DNA from: Bacillus vallismortis
GTDB taxonomy: Bacteria; Bacillota; Bacilli; Bacillales; Bacillaceae
Direction of reading: 5' to 3'
Assembly (NCBI RefSeq): GCF_040784915.1
Contig: NZ_CP160797.1
Coordinates: 1,007,001 to 1,071,000 of the forward strand
DNA length: 64,000 bases
Position 1 is the first letter of the stretch, and every line of letters begins with the position of its first letter. The position numbers and the translations under genes were made by a program. Below are positions 23,448-32,587 of the stretch, piece after piece. Under the pieces are notes generated by a model. That model saw only the letters and a program-made list of their open reading frames with translations, ran no database searches and was not told where the DNA came from.

Positions 23448-26400
23448 ATGATGAGGCGTATTCTGCATATAGTGTTAGTCGCGGCATTGATGTTCTTAAA
23501 TGTGATGTACACGTGCGAAGCTGTAAAGGCGGCTGAGCCGCAACATCCGATATCGGTTGATATGGCGGTACAGCAAAAAGAAGGACAGGCGCTTGTTGAA
23601 GGATATGCTGTCGGCCAGGCTGTTTCTCCGCAGCGGTATAAACTGACAAGCCCTTTTTCAAATGATTATCATGTTGCGCTGGCGGACAGTAAAAACGAGG
23701 CATCGCCGGAACACATCCTTCCTGTGCAAATCCCCTCCGACTTTAGGAGCCGATTTGGGCTGCAAACTAATCCGCTGCTTCTTGGAAAAAAGATAACTGT
23801 TCAAGGACAGCTTGAAGAATACTTTAACACGACAGGACTTAAGAACGTTCAGTCGATGAACTTAACTGATGACATGAAAACACCGCCGGCTGAACAGCTG
23901 GTGACGATAAATGAAGCGCGGGGTCGGCTGAATAAAGAAGTAACAATAAAAGGGATCGTCACTGCTGATCAAAGCGCGGTCGGAGGCGGGAAGCTGTCGA
24001 CCTTTGTGCAGGATGAAACCGGAGGCATTAACATTTATTCGTCTTCCCCTGAACTATTTCCCGAGTTAAAAGAAGGCATGGATATCACGGTAAAAGGAAA
24101 AATCACGACATACCAAGGGCTGACAGAAATCGTTCCAAACTCATCAGGCATCAAAATCAACCAGTCAAACCAATCTCTCCCCGCTCCTATACATTCAACC
24201 ATCAATGAACTGGTTAATAGCAGTCTGGGTGATCAGTTTGAAGGCCGGCTTGTGACACTAAAAGCGTTTGTTTCCTCAATTCCAAATTCTCCAGCCGGCG
24301 GTGGCTATAATGTAACGATGATTGATGGAGATCACCATGCTATGATGCTTCGGGTTATGAATGAAACAGGGGCCATAGGCGAACTTGATGAGGGAAAATG
24401 GTATGAATTTACCGGTGTGTTAAGCAGGTACCAATCCCTTCAGCTGCTTCCGCGAAAATCGTCTGACCTGAAGCTGCTCGAAGAACAGCCAGCTCCTCCG
24501 TCTGCGGAGGGTGAATATGAAGGTATTGTGGATCGGGTTGTTGACGGTGATACCATTCATCTCAAATCTCCCATACTTGGAACGACAAAAGTCCGGTTTG
24601 TGAATGTAGATACACCTGAAACGTATCACACACCAAAAAATGAAGCGGACGAAAATCAATTAAGTTTTGGCAAAAAAGCATCTGACTATCTAAAAACAAT
24701 TTTGTCTTCAGGAGAGAGGATTACTGTCAAGGTCGGGAGTGAAGCGAAGGACAGTTATGGCAGACTTCTTGGGCAGGTCATAACGGAATCGGGTTCCAAT
24801 GTAAACCTAGAGCTTGTGAAAAATGGCTATGCTCCGACGTATTTTATTTGGCCGGTAGACAATGAAGAGGATTATCAGCAGTTTCAGGCTGCCGCAGCCG
24901 CTGCGAAAAAAGCACAAAAAGGAATATGGAATGAAAACGATCCCCTCATGGAAATGCCTTTTGAATTTAGAGCCAGAGAGCAAGGGAAAGGCCTGACAAG
25001 ATATGTGGGAGATTCGTCAAATAAAACGTATGTGGAGCCAGCTGAATGGAAACAGGTAGCTGTGGAAAATAGAATTTTCTTCGCCTCTGCAAGTGAAGCG
25101 GAAAACGCAGGATATAAAAAAAGGCAAACGGCACCGGAACAACATGTGCCGCTTAGCATTCTCAGTATGAACGATTTGCATGGCAAGATTGATCAGCAGT
25201 ATGAGCTAGATCTTGATGGAAACGGAACTGCAGACGGCGTCTTTGGGCGCATGGACTATGCCGCCGCATATTTGAAAGAAAAAAAGGCTGAAAAGAAAAA
25301 CACGCTGATTGTTCACGCTGGAGATATGATCGGAGGCAGCTCTCCAGTTTCATCTCTTCTACAAGATGAGCCAACTGTAGAATTGATGGAGGATATCGGA
25401 TTTGATGTCGGAACGGTCGGCAATCATGAGTTCGATGAAGGTGCGGATGAACTGCTGAGGATTTTAAACGGCGGAGATCACCCGAAAGGCACAAGCGGAT
25501 ATGATGGACAGAACTTTCCCCTTGTGTGCGCAAATTGTAAGATGAAATCGACTGGAGAGCCCTTTTTGCCGGCATATGACATCATAAATGTGGAGAGCAT
25601 ACCGGTTGCTTTTATCGGGGTTGTCACACAGTCGGCAGCGGGTATGGTCATGCCTGAGGGAATAAAAAACATCGAATTTACCGATGAAGTGACAGCGGTG
25701 AATGAGGCGGCCGAAGAGCTGAAGAAAAAAGGCGTGAAGGCCATCGCGGTTCTCGCACATATGTCAGCTGAACAAAATGGCACTGCAATTACAGGTGAAT
25801 CAGCAGATTTAGCAAACAAAACAGATGCTGAAATAGATGTGATTTTTGCAGCGCATAATCACAAGATTGTTAACGGCGAAGTGAACGGAAAACTGATCGT
25901 TCAGGCTTTTGAATATGGAAAAGCGATAGGTGTTGTTGATGTAGAGATCGATAAAACGACAAAAGACATTGTGAAAAAGTCGGCGGAAATCGAATATGTC
26001 GATCAGAGTAAAATAGAACCGGATCCAAGCGCCTCAGCTATTTTAAATAAATATCAAACACTAGCCGAACCGATTATCAGTGAGGTTGTCGGTGAAGCGG
26101 CTATTGACATGGAAGGCGGTTATTCGAATGACGGGGACACGCCTCTTGGAAATTTGATTGCGGATGGCATGAGAGCGGCCATGAAAACGGATTTTGCCCT
26201 TATGAATGGCGGCGGAATACGGGAAGCGCTGAAGAAGGGCCCCATTACGTGGGGAGATCTTTACAATATTCAGCCTTTCGGTAATGTGTTAACGAAGCTT
26301 GAGATTAAGGGAAAAGATTTAAGAAAAATTATCAATGCGCAAATCTCGCCGGTTTTTGGGCCTGACTACAGCATCAGCGGGTTTACGTATACGTGGGATA

Positions 26401-27014
26401 AAGAAACCGGAAAAGCTGTCGAGATGAAAATGGCAGATGGCGCCGAGATTCAGCCTGATGCGACATACACACTGACCGTTAATAATTTTATGGCGACGGC
26501 GACAGGGACCAAATATCAGCCAATCGGATCGCTTGGGAAAAATCCGGTGACAGGGCCCGAGGATTTGGACGCGACAGTTGAGTACGTGAAGAGCTTTGAT
26601 AAACCGATTGCGTATACAAAAGAGGGAAGAATTAAGCTTGCTGAAGCCAGTGACATTGAAGATCCTGTAACAGAAGACCCGGGAAATGGACCGGGGACGA
26701 ATCAGCCGGTTAAAGACGTCCCAGAGCCTGGTGAGGATCATACTGATATAAAAGAGACTCCGGGTACTGTACCGTTTCATCAGCTTCCGCCTTCAGCCAG
26801 TTTGAGAATCGACGAAATACCGAAAAAAACCGCTGATACTGCGGGCGGTATCAGCACATTGCCAGTGCCAAACGGGATTGCCGAAAGCGGGTCTGATCAT
26901 CAGCTTCCGGATACATCAGCGGGCTACTATAACTTTATCGTGATCGGTGCGGCGGCGGCACTGTCCGGAACTTATCTATATGTCAGAAGAAAAAGGAGCG
27001 CCTCCAGAACGTGA
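23448..27014 (+). CDS. yhcR: YhcR, wall-anchored nuclease/5'-nucleotidase with sortase signal
   Basis: The product is about 1188 residues and multi-domain. It has a signal peptide (1-31), two OB-fold regions (about 120-350), and an SNase-like nuclease domain (Val-Asp-Gly-Asp-Thr-Ile-His-Leu, Gly-Arg-Leu-Leu-Gly-Gln). A metallophosphoesterase domain follows (Met-Asn-Asp-Leu-His-Gly-Lys, Gly-Asn-His-Glu-Phe-Asp), then a 5'-nucleotidase C-terminal domain (Met-Asn-Gly-Gly-Gly-Ile-Arg-Glu). Next come an acidic linker, Leu-Pro-Asp-Thr-Ser-Ala, a membrane helix and a basic tail. The orthologue is a Ca-activated sugar-nonspecific nuclease anchored by SrtD. Start ATG 23448 follows GGGAGG; the frame extends back to 23373. 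Confidence 0.93.
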   Translation: MMRRILHIVLVAALMFLNVMYTCEAVKAAEPQHPISVDMAVQQKEGQALVEGYAVGQAVSPQRYKLTSPFSNDYHVALADSKNEASPEHILPVQIPSDFRSRFGLQTNPLLLGKKITVQGQLEEYFNTTGLKNVQSMNLTDDMKTPPAEQLVTINEARGRLNKEVTIKGIVTADQSAVGGGKLSTFVQDETGGINIYSSSPELFPELKEGMDITVKGKITTYQGLTEIVPNSSGIKINQSNQSLPAPIHSTINELVNSSLGDQFEGRLVTLKAFVSSIPNSPAGGGYNVTMIDGDHHAMMLRVMNETGAIGELDEGKWYEFTGVLSRYQSLQLLPRKSSDLKLLEEQPAPPSAEGEYEGIVDRVVDGDTIHLKSPILGTTKVRFVNVDTPETYHTPKNEADENQLSFGKKASDYLKTILSSGERITVKVGSEAKDSYGRLLGQVITESGSNVNLELVKNGYAPTYFIWPVDNEEDYQQFQAAAAAAKKAQKGIWNENDPLMEMPFEFRAREQGKGLTRYVGDSSNKTYVEPAEWKQVAVENRIFFASASEAENAGYKKRQTAPEQHVPLSILSMNDLHGKIDQQYELDLDGNGTADGVFGRMDYAAAYLKEKKAEKKNTLIVHAGDMIGGSSPVSSLLQDEPTVELMEDIGFDVGTVGNHEFDEGADELLRILNGGDHPKGTSGYDGQNFPLVCANCKMKSTGEPFLPAYDIINVESIPVAFIGVVTQSAAGMVMPEGIKNIEFTDEVTAVNEAAEELKKKGVKAIAVLAHMSAEQNGTAITGESADLANKTDAEIDVIFAAHNHKIVNGEVNGKLIVQAFEYGKAIGVVDVEIDKTTKDIVKKSAEIEYVDQSKIEPDPSASAILNKYQTLAEPIISEVVGEAAIDMEGGYSNDGDTPLGNLIADGMRAAMKTDFALMNGGGIREALKKGPITWGDLYNIQPFGNVLTKLEIKGKDLRKIINAQISPVFGPDYSISGFTYTWDKETGKAVEMKMADGAEIQPDATYTLTVNNFMATATGTKYQPIGSLGKNPVTGPEDLDATVEYVKSFDKPIAYTKEGRIKLAEASDIEDPVTEDPGNGPGTNQPVKDVPEPGEDHTDIKETPGTVPFHQLPPSASLRIDEIPKKTADTAGGISTLPVPNGIAESGSDHQLPDTSAGYYNFIVIGAAAALSGTYLYVRRKRSASRT

Positions 27015-27607
27015 AAAAGGTTATTCCACTCGTCATCATTGCTGCCGGCCTAGTGATCGCAGGCTATGGTGGCCTTAAATTGATCGATACCCATATGAAG
27101 ACCGAACAGACATTAAAAGAAGCGAAACTGGCGTCTGAAAAGCCGCGGGTAGCTTCGCGCGAGAAAAAAAGCGCTGTTCAAGCAGAGAACAAAGCATCAT
27201 TTAAGCCTGAGACCGGACAAGCGAGCGGCATTTTGGAAATACCCAAAATTAAGGCGGAGCTTCCGATCGTGGAGGGCACCGATGCAGATGATTTAGAAAA
27301 AGGTGTCGGGCATTACAAGGATAGCTATTATCCTGATGAAAACGGGCAAATTGTACTGTCGGGACATCGTGATACCGTGTTTCGCCGGACGGGAGAGCTG
27401 GAAAAGGGGGACAGGCTTCGTATTTTCCTGTCATATGGCGATTTCACGTATGAAATAGTAAAAACAAAAATAGTCGATAAAGATGACACATCCATTATTA
27501 CACTCCAGCATGAAAAAGAGGAACTCATTCTGACGACCTGCTATCCGTTTTCATATATCGGCAATGCCCCGAAACGCTATATCATATATGGAAAACGGAT
27601 TACTTAA
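27011..27607 (+). CDS. srtD: Sortase D (YhcS)
   Basis: The 198-residue class D sortase has an N-terminal membrane anchor (4-22), catalytic His119 (Ser-Gly-His-Arg-Asp), Cys177 (Thr-Thr-Cys-Tyr-Pro) and Arg189. It cleaves the Leu-Pro-Asp-Thr-Ser-Ala motif and joins the protein to peptidoglycan. The GTG start overlaps the yhcR stop (GTGA), so enzyme and substrate are translationally coupled. All three catalytic residues are intact. Confidence 0.95.
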   Translation: MKKVIPLVIIAAGLVIAGYGGLKLIDTHMKTEQTLKEAKLASEKPRVASREKKSAVQAENKASFKPETGQASGILEIPKIKAELPIVEGTDADDLEKGVGHYKDSYYPDENGQIVLSGHRDTVFRRTGELEKGDRLRIFLSYGDFTYEIVKTKIVDKDDTSIITLQHEKEELILTTCYPFSYIGNAPKRYIIYGKRIT

Positions 27608-27634
27608 AAGCCGCGGGCGATGCCTGCGGCTTTT
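27606..27634. terminator. Terminator between srtD and yhcT
   Basis: AAAAGCCGC.GGC pairs with GCC.GCGGCTTTT; it works for both convergent genes. Confidence 0.85.
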
Positions 27635-27636
27635 CT

Positions 27637-28545
27637 TCAGGAAAAATAAGAGTGGCAAAGGTTTTCTATATCAGCTGGGAAAGGCGCCTCGGCAACAATC
27701 AGCTCGCCTGTTATCGGATGAACCGCTTGTACCTTTCTGGCATGCAGCGCCTGTCTGTTTAGCAGCGTGCTTCCGCCTCCGTAAAGCGCATCTCCTGCCA
27801 GTGGATGGCCGGTGCTCGCCATATGAACACGAATTTGGTGTGTCCTGCCTGTTTCCAGCTCTAACTCAACGAGTGACAGCCGCTCCTTCGCATTGGCGGC
27901 AATCACCTTGAAATGAGTGACGGCTGCTTGCCCGCCTGGTGAAACCCGGCGTCTTGTCGGGTGTGATCTGTCTCTGCCGATCGGTGAATCAATTGTCCCT
28001 TTTTTTGTCTTTAGCTTTCCTTCAGCGATGGCGGTATACGTGCGTTTCAGCGTCTTTTTCTCTAACTGCTGATCCAAAATGGCGTGTGCCAAACGATGTT
28101 TGGCAAAAACGATGGCACCAGATGTATCCTGGTCAAGGCGGTGGACATGCCGCACCTTGCATGTTTCGCCATTCACCTGATAATGGTATGCGATCAAGTT
28201 AGCCAAAGTGCCGGTTTGGCCATCCTCATTCGGATGTGTCGCTATGCCCGCAGGTTTATTCACGATGAGCATGTGATTGTCCTCAAATAAAATATCAAGT
28301 TCTCCATATTCTGGAATGACGGAAGATTCTTCATTTTCCTGAAGATCAATGAACAGGCGGTCTCCCTTTTTTACGGTTATATTGTGTAAGACGGATTCGT
28401 GATTGACCTTTATCCGATGATGGGACACCCAGTCTTGAAGCACGGGTTTAGAGGCTTTGAGCGCTGTTTTCAGTACAGAAAACAGCCATTGGCCATCCTG
28501 TTTTTCATTGATGAGGAGCTCAAGCCCTCTGCCTTTTTGTTTCAT
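27637..28545 (-). CDS. yhcT: YhcT, RluD-family 23S rRNA pseudouridine synthase
   Basis: The 302-residue protein has an N-terminal S4-like region (about 15-70) and an RluA/RluD catalytic domain with His-Arg-Leu-Asp-Gln-Asp-Thr-Ser-Gly, in which Asp138 is the catalytic residue. Further motifs are Gly-Arg-Thr-His-Gln-Ile-Arg-Val-His and Gly-Asp-Ala-Leu-Tyr-Gly-Gly. It converts uridine to pseudouridine in ribosomal or transfer RNA; the exact target is not evident. ATG at 28545 is nine bases after AAAGGAG. The frame extends to 28596 without a ribosome site. Confidence 0.88.
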   Translation of the reverse strand: MKQKGRGLELLINEKQDGQWLFSVLKTALKASKPVLQDWVSHHRIKVNHESVLHNITVKKGDRLFIDLQENEESSVIPEYGELDILFEDNHMLIVNKPAGIATHPNEDGQTGTLANLIAYHYQVNGETCKVRHVHRLDQDTSGAIVFAKHRLAHAILDQQLEKKTLKRTYTAIAEGKLKTKKGTIDSPIGRDRSHPTRRRVSPGGQAAVTHFKVIAANAKERLSLVELELETGRTHQIRVHMASTGHPLAGDALYGGGSTLLNRQALHARKVQAVHPITGELIVAEAPFPADIENLCHSYFS

Positions 28546-28654
28546 GTCAAATGGCTCCTTTTCGAAGCGGAAGGCCGCGTTTCTCATAGGAAACACTTAC
28601 CTTAGCATTCGGGTTTTTTTCTGTGCTATTCTTGATTAAGAGTTAGGATATTCG

Positions 28655-29050
28655 ATGGCAAGAAAGGTGATTGACGTGAGAATTGTGAACGCAGCAACTG
28701 AAGAACAGGAGAGCTTTATCAAGGAGCTGTCAATGGAGCTTTTCCATGATGTATTTCCTCTTTATTTCTCCGAACTGGACATTCAGCGCTTTAAAAAGAA
28801 AGGCGTTCTGTCTTTAAATAACCATGATTACCAAGGAACATTAAAAGAAGCATTTCAAATTATGGCTTGTCTGCAAATGATACATATTATTCTGACAAAG
28901 CCTTCACCGCATGCTGATATAAGTAATCAGGCGATTTTTGAGAAAAACAGCAAGATGCTGAATGATTTTGGGATATATTTTCCGTTTGCTTTTTCTGACT
29001 TTCAAACGAAGACAAATAAAGACTTTTCCGGTCACAGAAGGCTGATATAA
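28655..29050 (+). CDS. yhcU: YhcU, uncharacterised small protein
   Basis: The 131-residue cytoplasmic protein has no membrane segment or known catalytic motif. It appears alpha/beta with a conserved-looking Phe-Pro-Leu-Tyr-Phe-Ser and a helical middle (Ala-Phe-Gln-Ile-Met-Ala-Cys-Leu-Gln-Met-Ile-His). It corresponds to a Bacillus-restricted family (DUF5365 as I recall). The start region has ATG 28655 and a GTG at 28676 that follows AAGGTGATTGAC; 28655 is kept by gene length. A terminator follows. Confidence 0.7.
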   Translation: MARKVIDVRIVNAATEEQESFIKELSMELFHDVFPLYFSELDIQRFKKKGVLSLNNHDYQGTLKEAFQIMACLQMIHIILTKPSPHADISNQAIFEKNSKMLNDFGIYFPFAFSDFQTKTNKDFSGHRRLI

Positions 29051-29061
29051 TCCGGCGGCAG

Positions 29062-29093
29062 GAGCTTTTCCGTTTTCAGAAAAGCTCTTTTTT
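29062..29093 (+). terminator. Terminator after yhcU
   Basis: GAGCTTTTC and GAAAAGCTC pair, followed by TTTTTT. Confidence 0.9.
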
Positions 29094-29187
29094 GCATCAA
29101 AGAAATCATATCATAAAACCTTTCCTCTAACTCCCTTTTTAATCAGCGCGTGTCTGAACATACTAATGGGTGAAAGGGGTGCTGACA

Positions 29188-29610
29188 ATGAGTTCAGTTA
29201 AAAATACAATGACAACGCAGGTGGCAACCGTTTCTCCGAATCAAACGATTCAGGAAGCGGCTTCTCTCATGAACCAGTATAACGTCGGGGCGATTCCTGT
29301 TGTAGATCAAGGTGTTTTAAAAGGAATGCTGACTGACCGCGACATTGCATTAAGAACTACAGCTCACGGCCGAGATGGCCAGACACCCGTTTCAGAAGTG
29401 ATGTCAACAGACCTCATATCAGGTCATCCTAATATGAGCCTGGAAGACGCGTCGCAGCTGATGGCCCAGCACCAAATCCGCCGCCTTCCTATTGTAGATC
29501 AAAACAATCTAGTCGGGATCGTTGCGCTTGGAGACCTGGCAGTCAATCAGATGTCGAACGAGTCTGCGGGAGTAGCGCTGACAAACATTTCTCATCAAAA
29601 CATTCATTAA
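29188..29610 (+). CDS. yhcV: YhcV, tandem CBS-domain protein
   Basis: The 140-residue protein consists of two CBS motifs (about 1-60 and 70-130), each with the Gly-Ala-Ile-Pro-Val-Val-Asp / Arg-Arg-Leu-Pro-Ile-Val-Asp core and Leu-Thr-Asp-Arg-Asp-Ile / Ala-Leu-Gly-Asp-Leu ends. Such stand-alone CBS pairs bind adenine nucleotides and sense energy state or act as stress proteins. I placed the start at ATG 29188, after GAAAGGGGTGCTGAC. ATG 29170 lies within a region upstream of that site. Confidence 0.85.
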   Translation: MSSVKNTMTTQVATVSPNQTIQEAASLMNQYNVGAIPVVDQGVLKGMLTDRDIALRTTAHGRDGQTPVSEVMSTDLISGHPNMSLEDASQLMAQHQIRRLPIVDQNNLVGIVALGDLAVNQMSNESAGVALTNISHQNIH

Positions 29611-29611
29611 T

Positions 29612-29645
29612 AAGAAAGAGCTTGCGGTGTGCAGGCTCTTTCTTC
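29612..29645 (+). terminator. Terminator after yhcV
   Basis: AAGAAAGAGC pairs with GCTCTTTCTT around a short loop. Confidence 0.8.
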
Positions 29646-29735
29646 ACATAAACCTTACTTTTTGAAAGCAGGCATGTTTCGGGGTATAGTGAGTGTATAC
29701 ATATGTCTCAATTTGGGCTAAAGGAGTTGTAAGCA

Positions 29736-30398
29736 GTGATTAAAGCGTTAATTTTTGATTTTGACGGGCTTATTCTCGATACAGAAACACACGAATATGA
29801 AGTCCTTCAGGAAATATTTGAGGAACATGGCTCGGTCCTTCCGCTATCCGTCTGGGGAAAGGTCATCGGAACAGCCGCGGGATTTCAGCCTTTTAAATAT
29901 TTAGAAGAGCAGATCGGCCAAAAGCTGAACCATGAAGAGCTGACAAAACTGAGAAGAGAGCGGTTTACGAAACGCATGGAAACAGAAAAAGCGAGACCGG
30001 GTGTCGAAGCGTATTTGAATGCGGCAAAGGATTTAGGCTTAAAAGTAGGCCTTGCCTCCAGCTCTGACTATAAATGGGTGTCCGGCCATTTGAAGCAAAT
30101 CGGCCTGTTTGATGATTTTGAGGTCATTCAAACGGCGGATGATGTGGAAGAGGTGAAGCCGAATCCCGAGCTGTATGTATTGGCGGCAAAGAACCTTGGG
30201 GTATCGCCATCTGAATGTCTGGCGTTCGAGGATTCTGTCAATGGTTCGATTGCTGCGAAAAGGGCGGGGATGAAGTGTGTCATTGTCCCGAATAAAGTGA
30301 CTGGTACCTTGATGTTTGAAGACTATGATCACAGGCTTGAATCAATGGCGGAGATGGAGCTCGCCCTATTGCTTGATCAACTGAACGCACAACACTAA
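29736..30398 (+). CDS. yhcW: YhcW, HAD-superfamily phosphatase (beta-phosphoglucomutase-like)
   Basis: The 220-residue HAD hydrolase has motif I Phe-Asp-Phe-Asp-Gly-Leu-Ile-Leu-Asp-Thr (nucleophile Asp9), motif II in Ala-Ser-Ser-Ser-Asp, motif III Lys-Pro-Asn-Pro-Glu and motif IV Phe-Glu-Asp-Ser-Val-Asn-Gly. The helical cap of class C1 is present. It dephosphorylates a small phosphometabolite or isomerises a sugar phosphate; the substrate is unknown. GTG at 29736 follows AAGGAG. yhcX starts 16 bp downstream, so they are probably one transcript. Confidence 0.87.
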   Translation: MIKALIFDFDGLILDTETHEYEVLQEIFEEHGSVLPLSVWGKVIGTAAGFQPFKYLEEQIGQKLNHEELTKLRRERFTKRMETEKARPGVEAYLNAAKDLGLKVGLASSSDYKWVSGHLKQIGLFDDFEVIQTADDVEEVKPNPELYVLAAKNLGVSPSECLAFEDSVNGSIAAKRAGMKCVIVPNKVTGTLMFEDYDHRLESMAEMELALLLDQLNAQH

Positions 30399-30413
30399 AA
30401 AGGAGCGAGTAGA

Positions 30414-31955
30414 TTGTCTGAGAAATTAGATTTGAGCCGTTTTGAAAAGAAAATGGCCATTCGCAATATCGAAGAGAAAGATATCGACAAGATTATTGAT
30501 CTTCAAAAGGACTGTTTTCCGGGGATGGACCCTTGGAAGCGGGAGCATTTAATCAGCCACTTGGAGCATTTTCCCGAAGGGCAGTTTTGTGCAGAATTCG
30601 AAGGTGAAATAATCGGTTCGTGCTCAAGCCTCCTGATTAATTTTGATGAATATGATGACCGCCATACGTGGCAGGACATTACAGATGACGGTTATATCAC
30701 CAATCATAATCCTGATGGCTTGAATATGTACGGCATTGAGGTCATGGTTCATCCGGAATACAGACGAATGAAGATCGGCCATCGTTTGTATGAGGCGAGA
30801 AAGGACTTGGCCAGACGTTTAAATCTGAAAAGCATTATCATAGGCGGACGGATTCCGAACTTTCACAAATATGCAGATGAAATGACGGCGAGAGAGTATG
30901 TTGAGCAGGTGACACGCCACCAAATTTACGATCCGGTCCTATCTTTTCAGCTGATGAATGGTTTTACCCTTATGCGGATTAACCCGAATTATCTCCCGGA
31001 CGATACAGCTTCGATCAAGTATGCGACGTTGATGGAATGGAATAATGTCGATTATCTTCCTCAGCAGACAAAACGCTATTATAAATCGGCGTTTCCTGTG
31101 AGAATTTGTGTTATCCAATACGAAATGAAGAAAATTTATTCCTTTGAGGAATTTGCCAATCAAGTAGAATACTATGTCGATGTCGCTTCAGATGCGCGAT
31201 CTGATTTTGCTGTGTTTCCGGAAATTTTTACAACCCAGCTGATGTCTTTCCTTGAGGAACGGTCACCGAGCTTGGCGGTTCAGAGAATTACCGAGTATAC
31301 AGAAGATTACATCAGCTTATTTACTGATTTGGCTGTGAAGTATAATGTCAACATCATCGGCGGGTCGCATTTTGTCGAAGAGGAAGACAAGATTTACAAT
31401 ATCGCTTACTTGTTCAGACGGGACGGAACGATCGAGAAGCAATACAAACTTCATATTACGCCGAATGAACGCAAATGGTGGGGAATCAGCGCAGGAGACC
31501 AGGTTCGCGTGTTTGATACGGACTGCGGAAAAATCGCGATTCAGATCTGTTATGACATAGAATTTCCTGAGCTCGCCCGGATTGCGGCGGATAAAGGCGC
31601 AAAAATCATTTTTACGCCATTTTGTACAGAAGACCGCCAAGGATACTTGCGTGTCAGATACTGTTCGCAGGCAAGAGCGGTTGAAAATCAAATTTATACG
31701 GTCATCTCCGGGACGGTTGGAAACCTTCCGCAAACGGAAAATATGGATATCCAATACGCTCAGTCAGGCATCTTCGCACCATCCGATTTTGAATTCGCCA
31801 GAGACGGCATTGTCGGTGAAACAAATCCGAATATCGAAATGGTCGTCATCGGTGATGTTGATCTTGAAATTCTCAGAAGACAGCGCCAAAACGGTACGGT
31901 GCGCCAGCTAAAAGACAGACGGCGTGATATTTATCATATTCAATATAAAAAATAA
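30414..31955 (+). CDS. yhcX: YhcX, GNAT acetyltransferase-carbon/nitrogen hydrolase fusion
   Basis: The 513-residue two-domain protein has residues ~10-200 as a GNAT acetyltransferase fold (Ile-Glu-Val-Met-Val-His-Pro-Glu-Tyr-Arg-Arg, Gly-His-Arg-Leu-Tyr). Residues ~225-500 are a nitrilase-superfamily hydrolase with the Glu-Lys-Cys triad: Phe-Pro-Glu-Ile, Tyr-Lys-Leu-His, Gln-Ile-Cys-Tyr-Asp-Ile-Glu. The combination suggests acyl transfer and amide hydrolysis on linked metabolites; the substrate is unknown. In B. subtilis yhcX is linked to auxin-type metabolism only by prediction. The TTG start at 30414 follows AAAGGAGCG. Confidence 0.88.
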   Translation: MSEKLDLSRFEKKMAIRNIEEKDIDKIIDLQKDCFPGMDPWKREHLISHLEHFPEGQFCAEFEGEIIGSCSSLLINFDEYDDRHTWQDITDDGYITNHNPDGLNMYGIEVMVHPEYRRMKIGHRLYEARKDLARRLNLKSIIIGGRIPNFHKYADEMTAREYVEQVTRHQIYDPVLSFQLMNGFTLMRINPNYLPDDTASIKYATLMEWNNVDYLPQQTKRYYKSAFPVRICVIQYEMKKIYSFEEFANQVEYYVDVASDARSDFAVFPEIFTTQLMSFLEERSPSLAVQRITEYTEDYISLFTDLAVKYNVNIIGGSHFVEEEDKIYNIAYLFRRDGTIEKQYKLHITPNERKWWGISAGDQVRVFDTDCGKIAIQICYDIEFPELARIAADKGAKIIFTPFCTEDRQGYLRVRYCSQARAVENQIYTVISGTVGNLPQTENMDIQYAQSGIFAPSDFEFARDGIVGETNPNIEMVVIGDVDLEILRRQRQNGTVRQLKDRRRDIYHIQYKK

Positions 31956-31959
31956 TCCC

Positions 31960-31987
31960 AAAACCCGCCTGAATTGGCGGGTTTTTT
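31960..31987 (+). terminator. Terminator after yhcX
   Basis: AAAACCCGCC / GGCGGGTTTT stem plus T tail. Confidence 0.92.
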
Positions 31988-32077
31988 ATCATAAGCGGAA
32001 TTGAAACGGTTACGCGCTTGCTTTAAAATCTGTTACATTTTGAGGTTTCTACCCGACCGACTCAGGGTTATCCCATT

Positions 32078-32587
32078 TTAGTTAGAATATAGCTTTAATA
32101 GTTCTTGCACTGAAAAACGATTTGTATTGTTCACCTCAACAAAATATGTTAACTGCCATTTTTGTGTTTCGATAGCTTGTTTACTAGTGGGGGTTTCCCA
32201 TCTAGGGTAAACTCTAATTGCCATTTTTCCTTTTGTAGTGGCTGTTTTAAGGATATTTTGTTTTACAAGAACTTCTTTTGGAAAAACGAATTGTCCAAAA
32301 TTATTATTACTAGTAAACGTATTGATAACCAATAAATCAGTAGCCTTTTCATATGAAAAAGCTTGGTTTTTATTATCTTTATCTTTTTCCCAAAAAGTAA
32401 CAAATTGTCCTATCTTGTTAGATGTTATTTTTGCGACTCTAAATCTAACTGATTTTGAATGTAGTTGAAACACACCAGCCCCATAATCTGAATTTTGAGC
32501 TTCTTCTCGAATAGCAGTTATAGTTAAGTGATTTGGTTCATAAAACAATTTATTTACATATGTTAATGCCTTGTAAAATTCATTCAC
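32078..32587 (-). CDS. MepB-family protein in an AT-rich patch
   Basis: The 169-residue protein fits the MepB family, first seen in the mepRAB multidrug locus of Staphylococcus aureus: Leu-Thr-Ile-Thr-Ala-Ile-Arg-Glu-Glu-Ala near residue 25, Tyr-Gly-Ala-Gly-Val-Phe-Gln-Leu, Arg-Val-Ala-Lys-Ile-Thr, Phe-Val-Thr-Phe-Trp-Glu-Lys, and Gly-Lys-Met-Ala-Ile-Arg-Val-Tyr-Pro. The biochemical role is unknown. GTG at 32587 is nine bases after AAGGAG. Codon use is clearly more AT-rich than the yhc and glp genes on either side, and no transporter or MarR gene accompanies it. Together with the transposase relic next to it, this points to transfer. Confidence 0.75.
   Translation of the reverse strand: MNEFYKALTYVNKLFYEPNHLTITAIREEAQNSDYGAGVFQLHSKSVRFRVAKITSNKIGQFVTFWEKDKDNKNQAFSYEKATDLLVINTFTSNNNFGQFVFPKEVLVKQNILKTATTKGKMAIRVYPRWETPTSKQAIETQKWQLTYFVEVNNTNRFSVQELLKLYSN

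Noticed and set aside
25162..25819. Long minus-strand frames opposite yhcR
   Set aside because: Out of phase with a well-defined multi-domain gene and without start signals.
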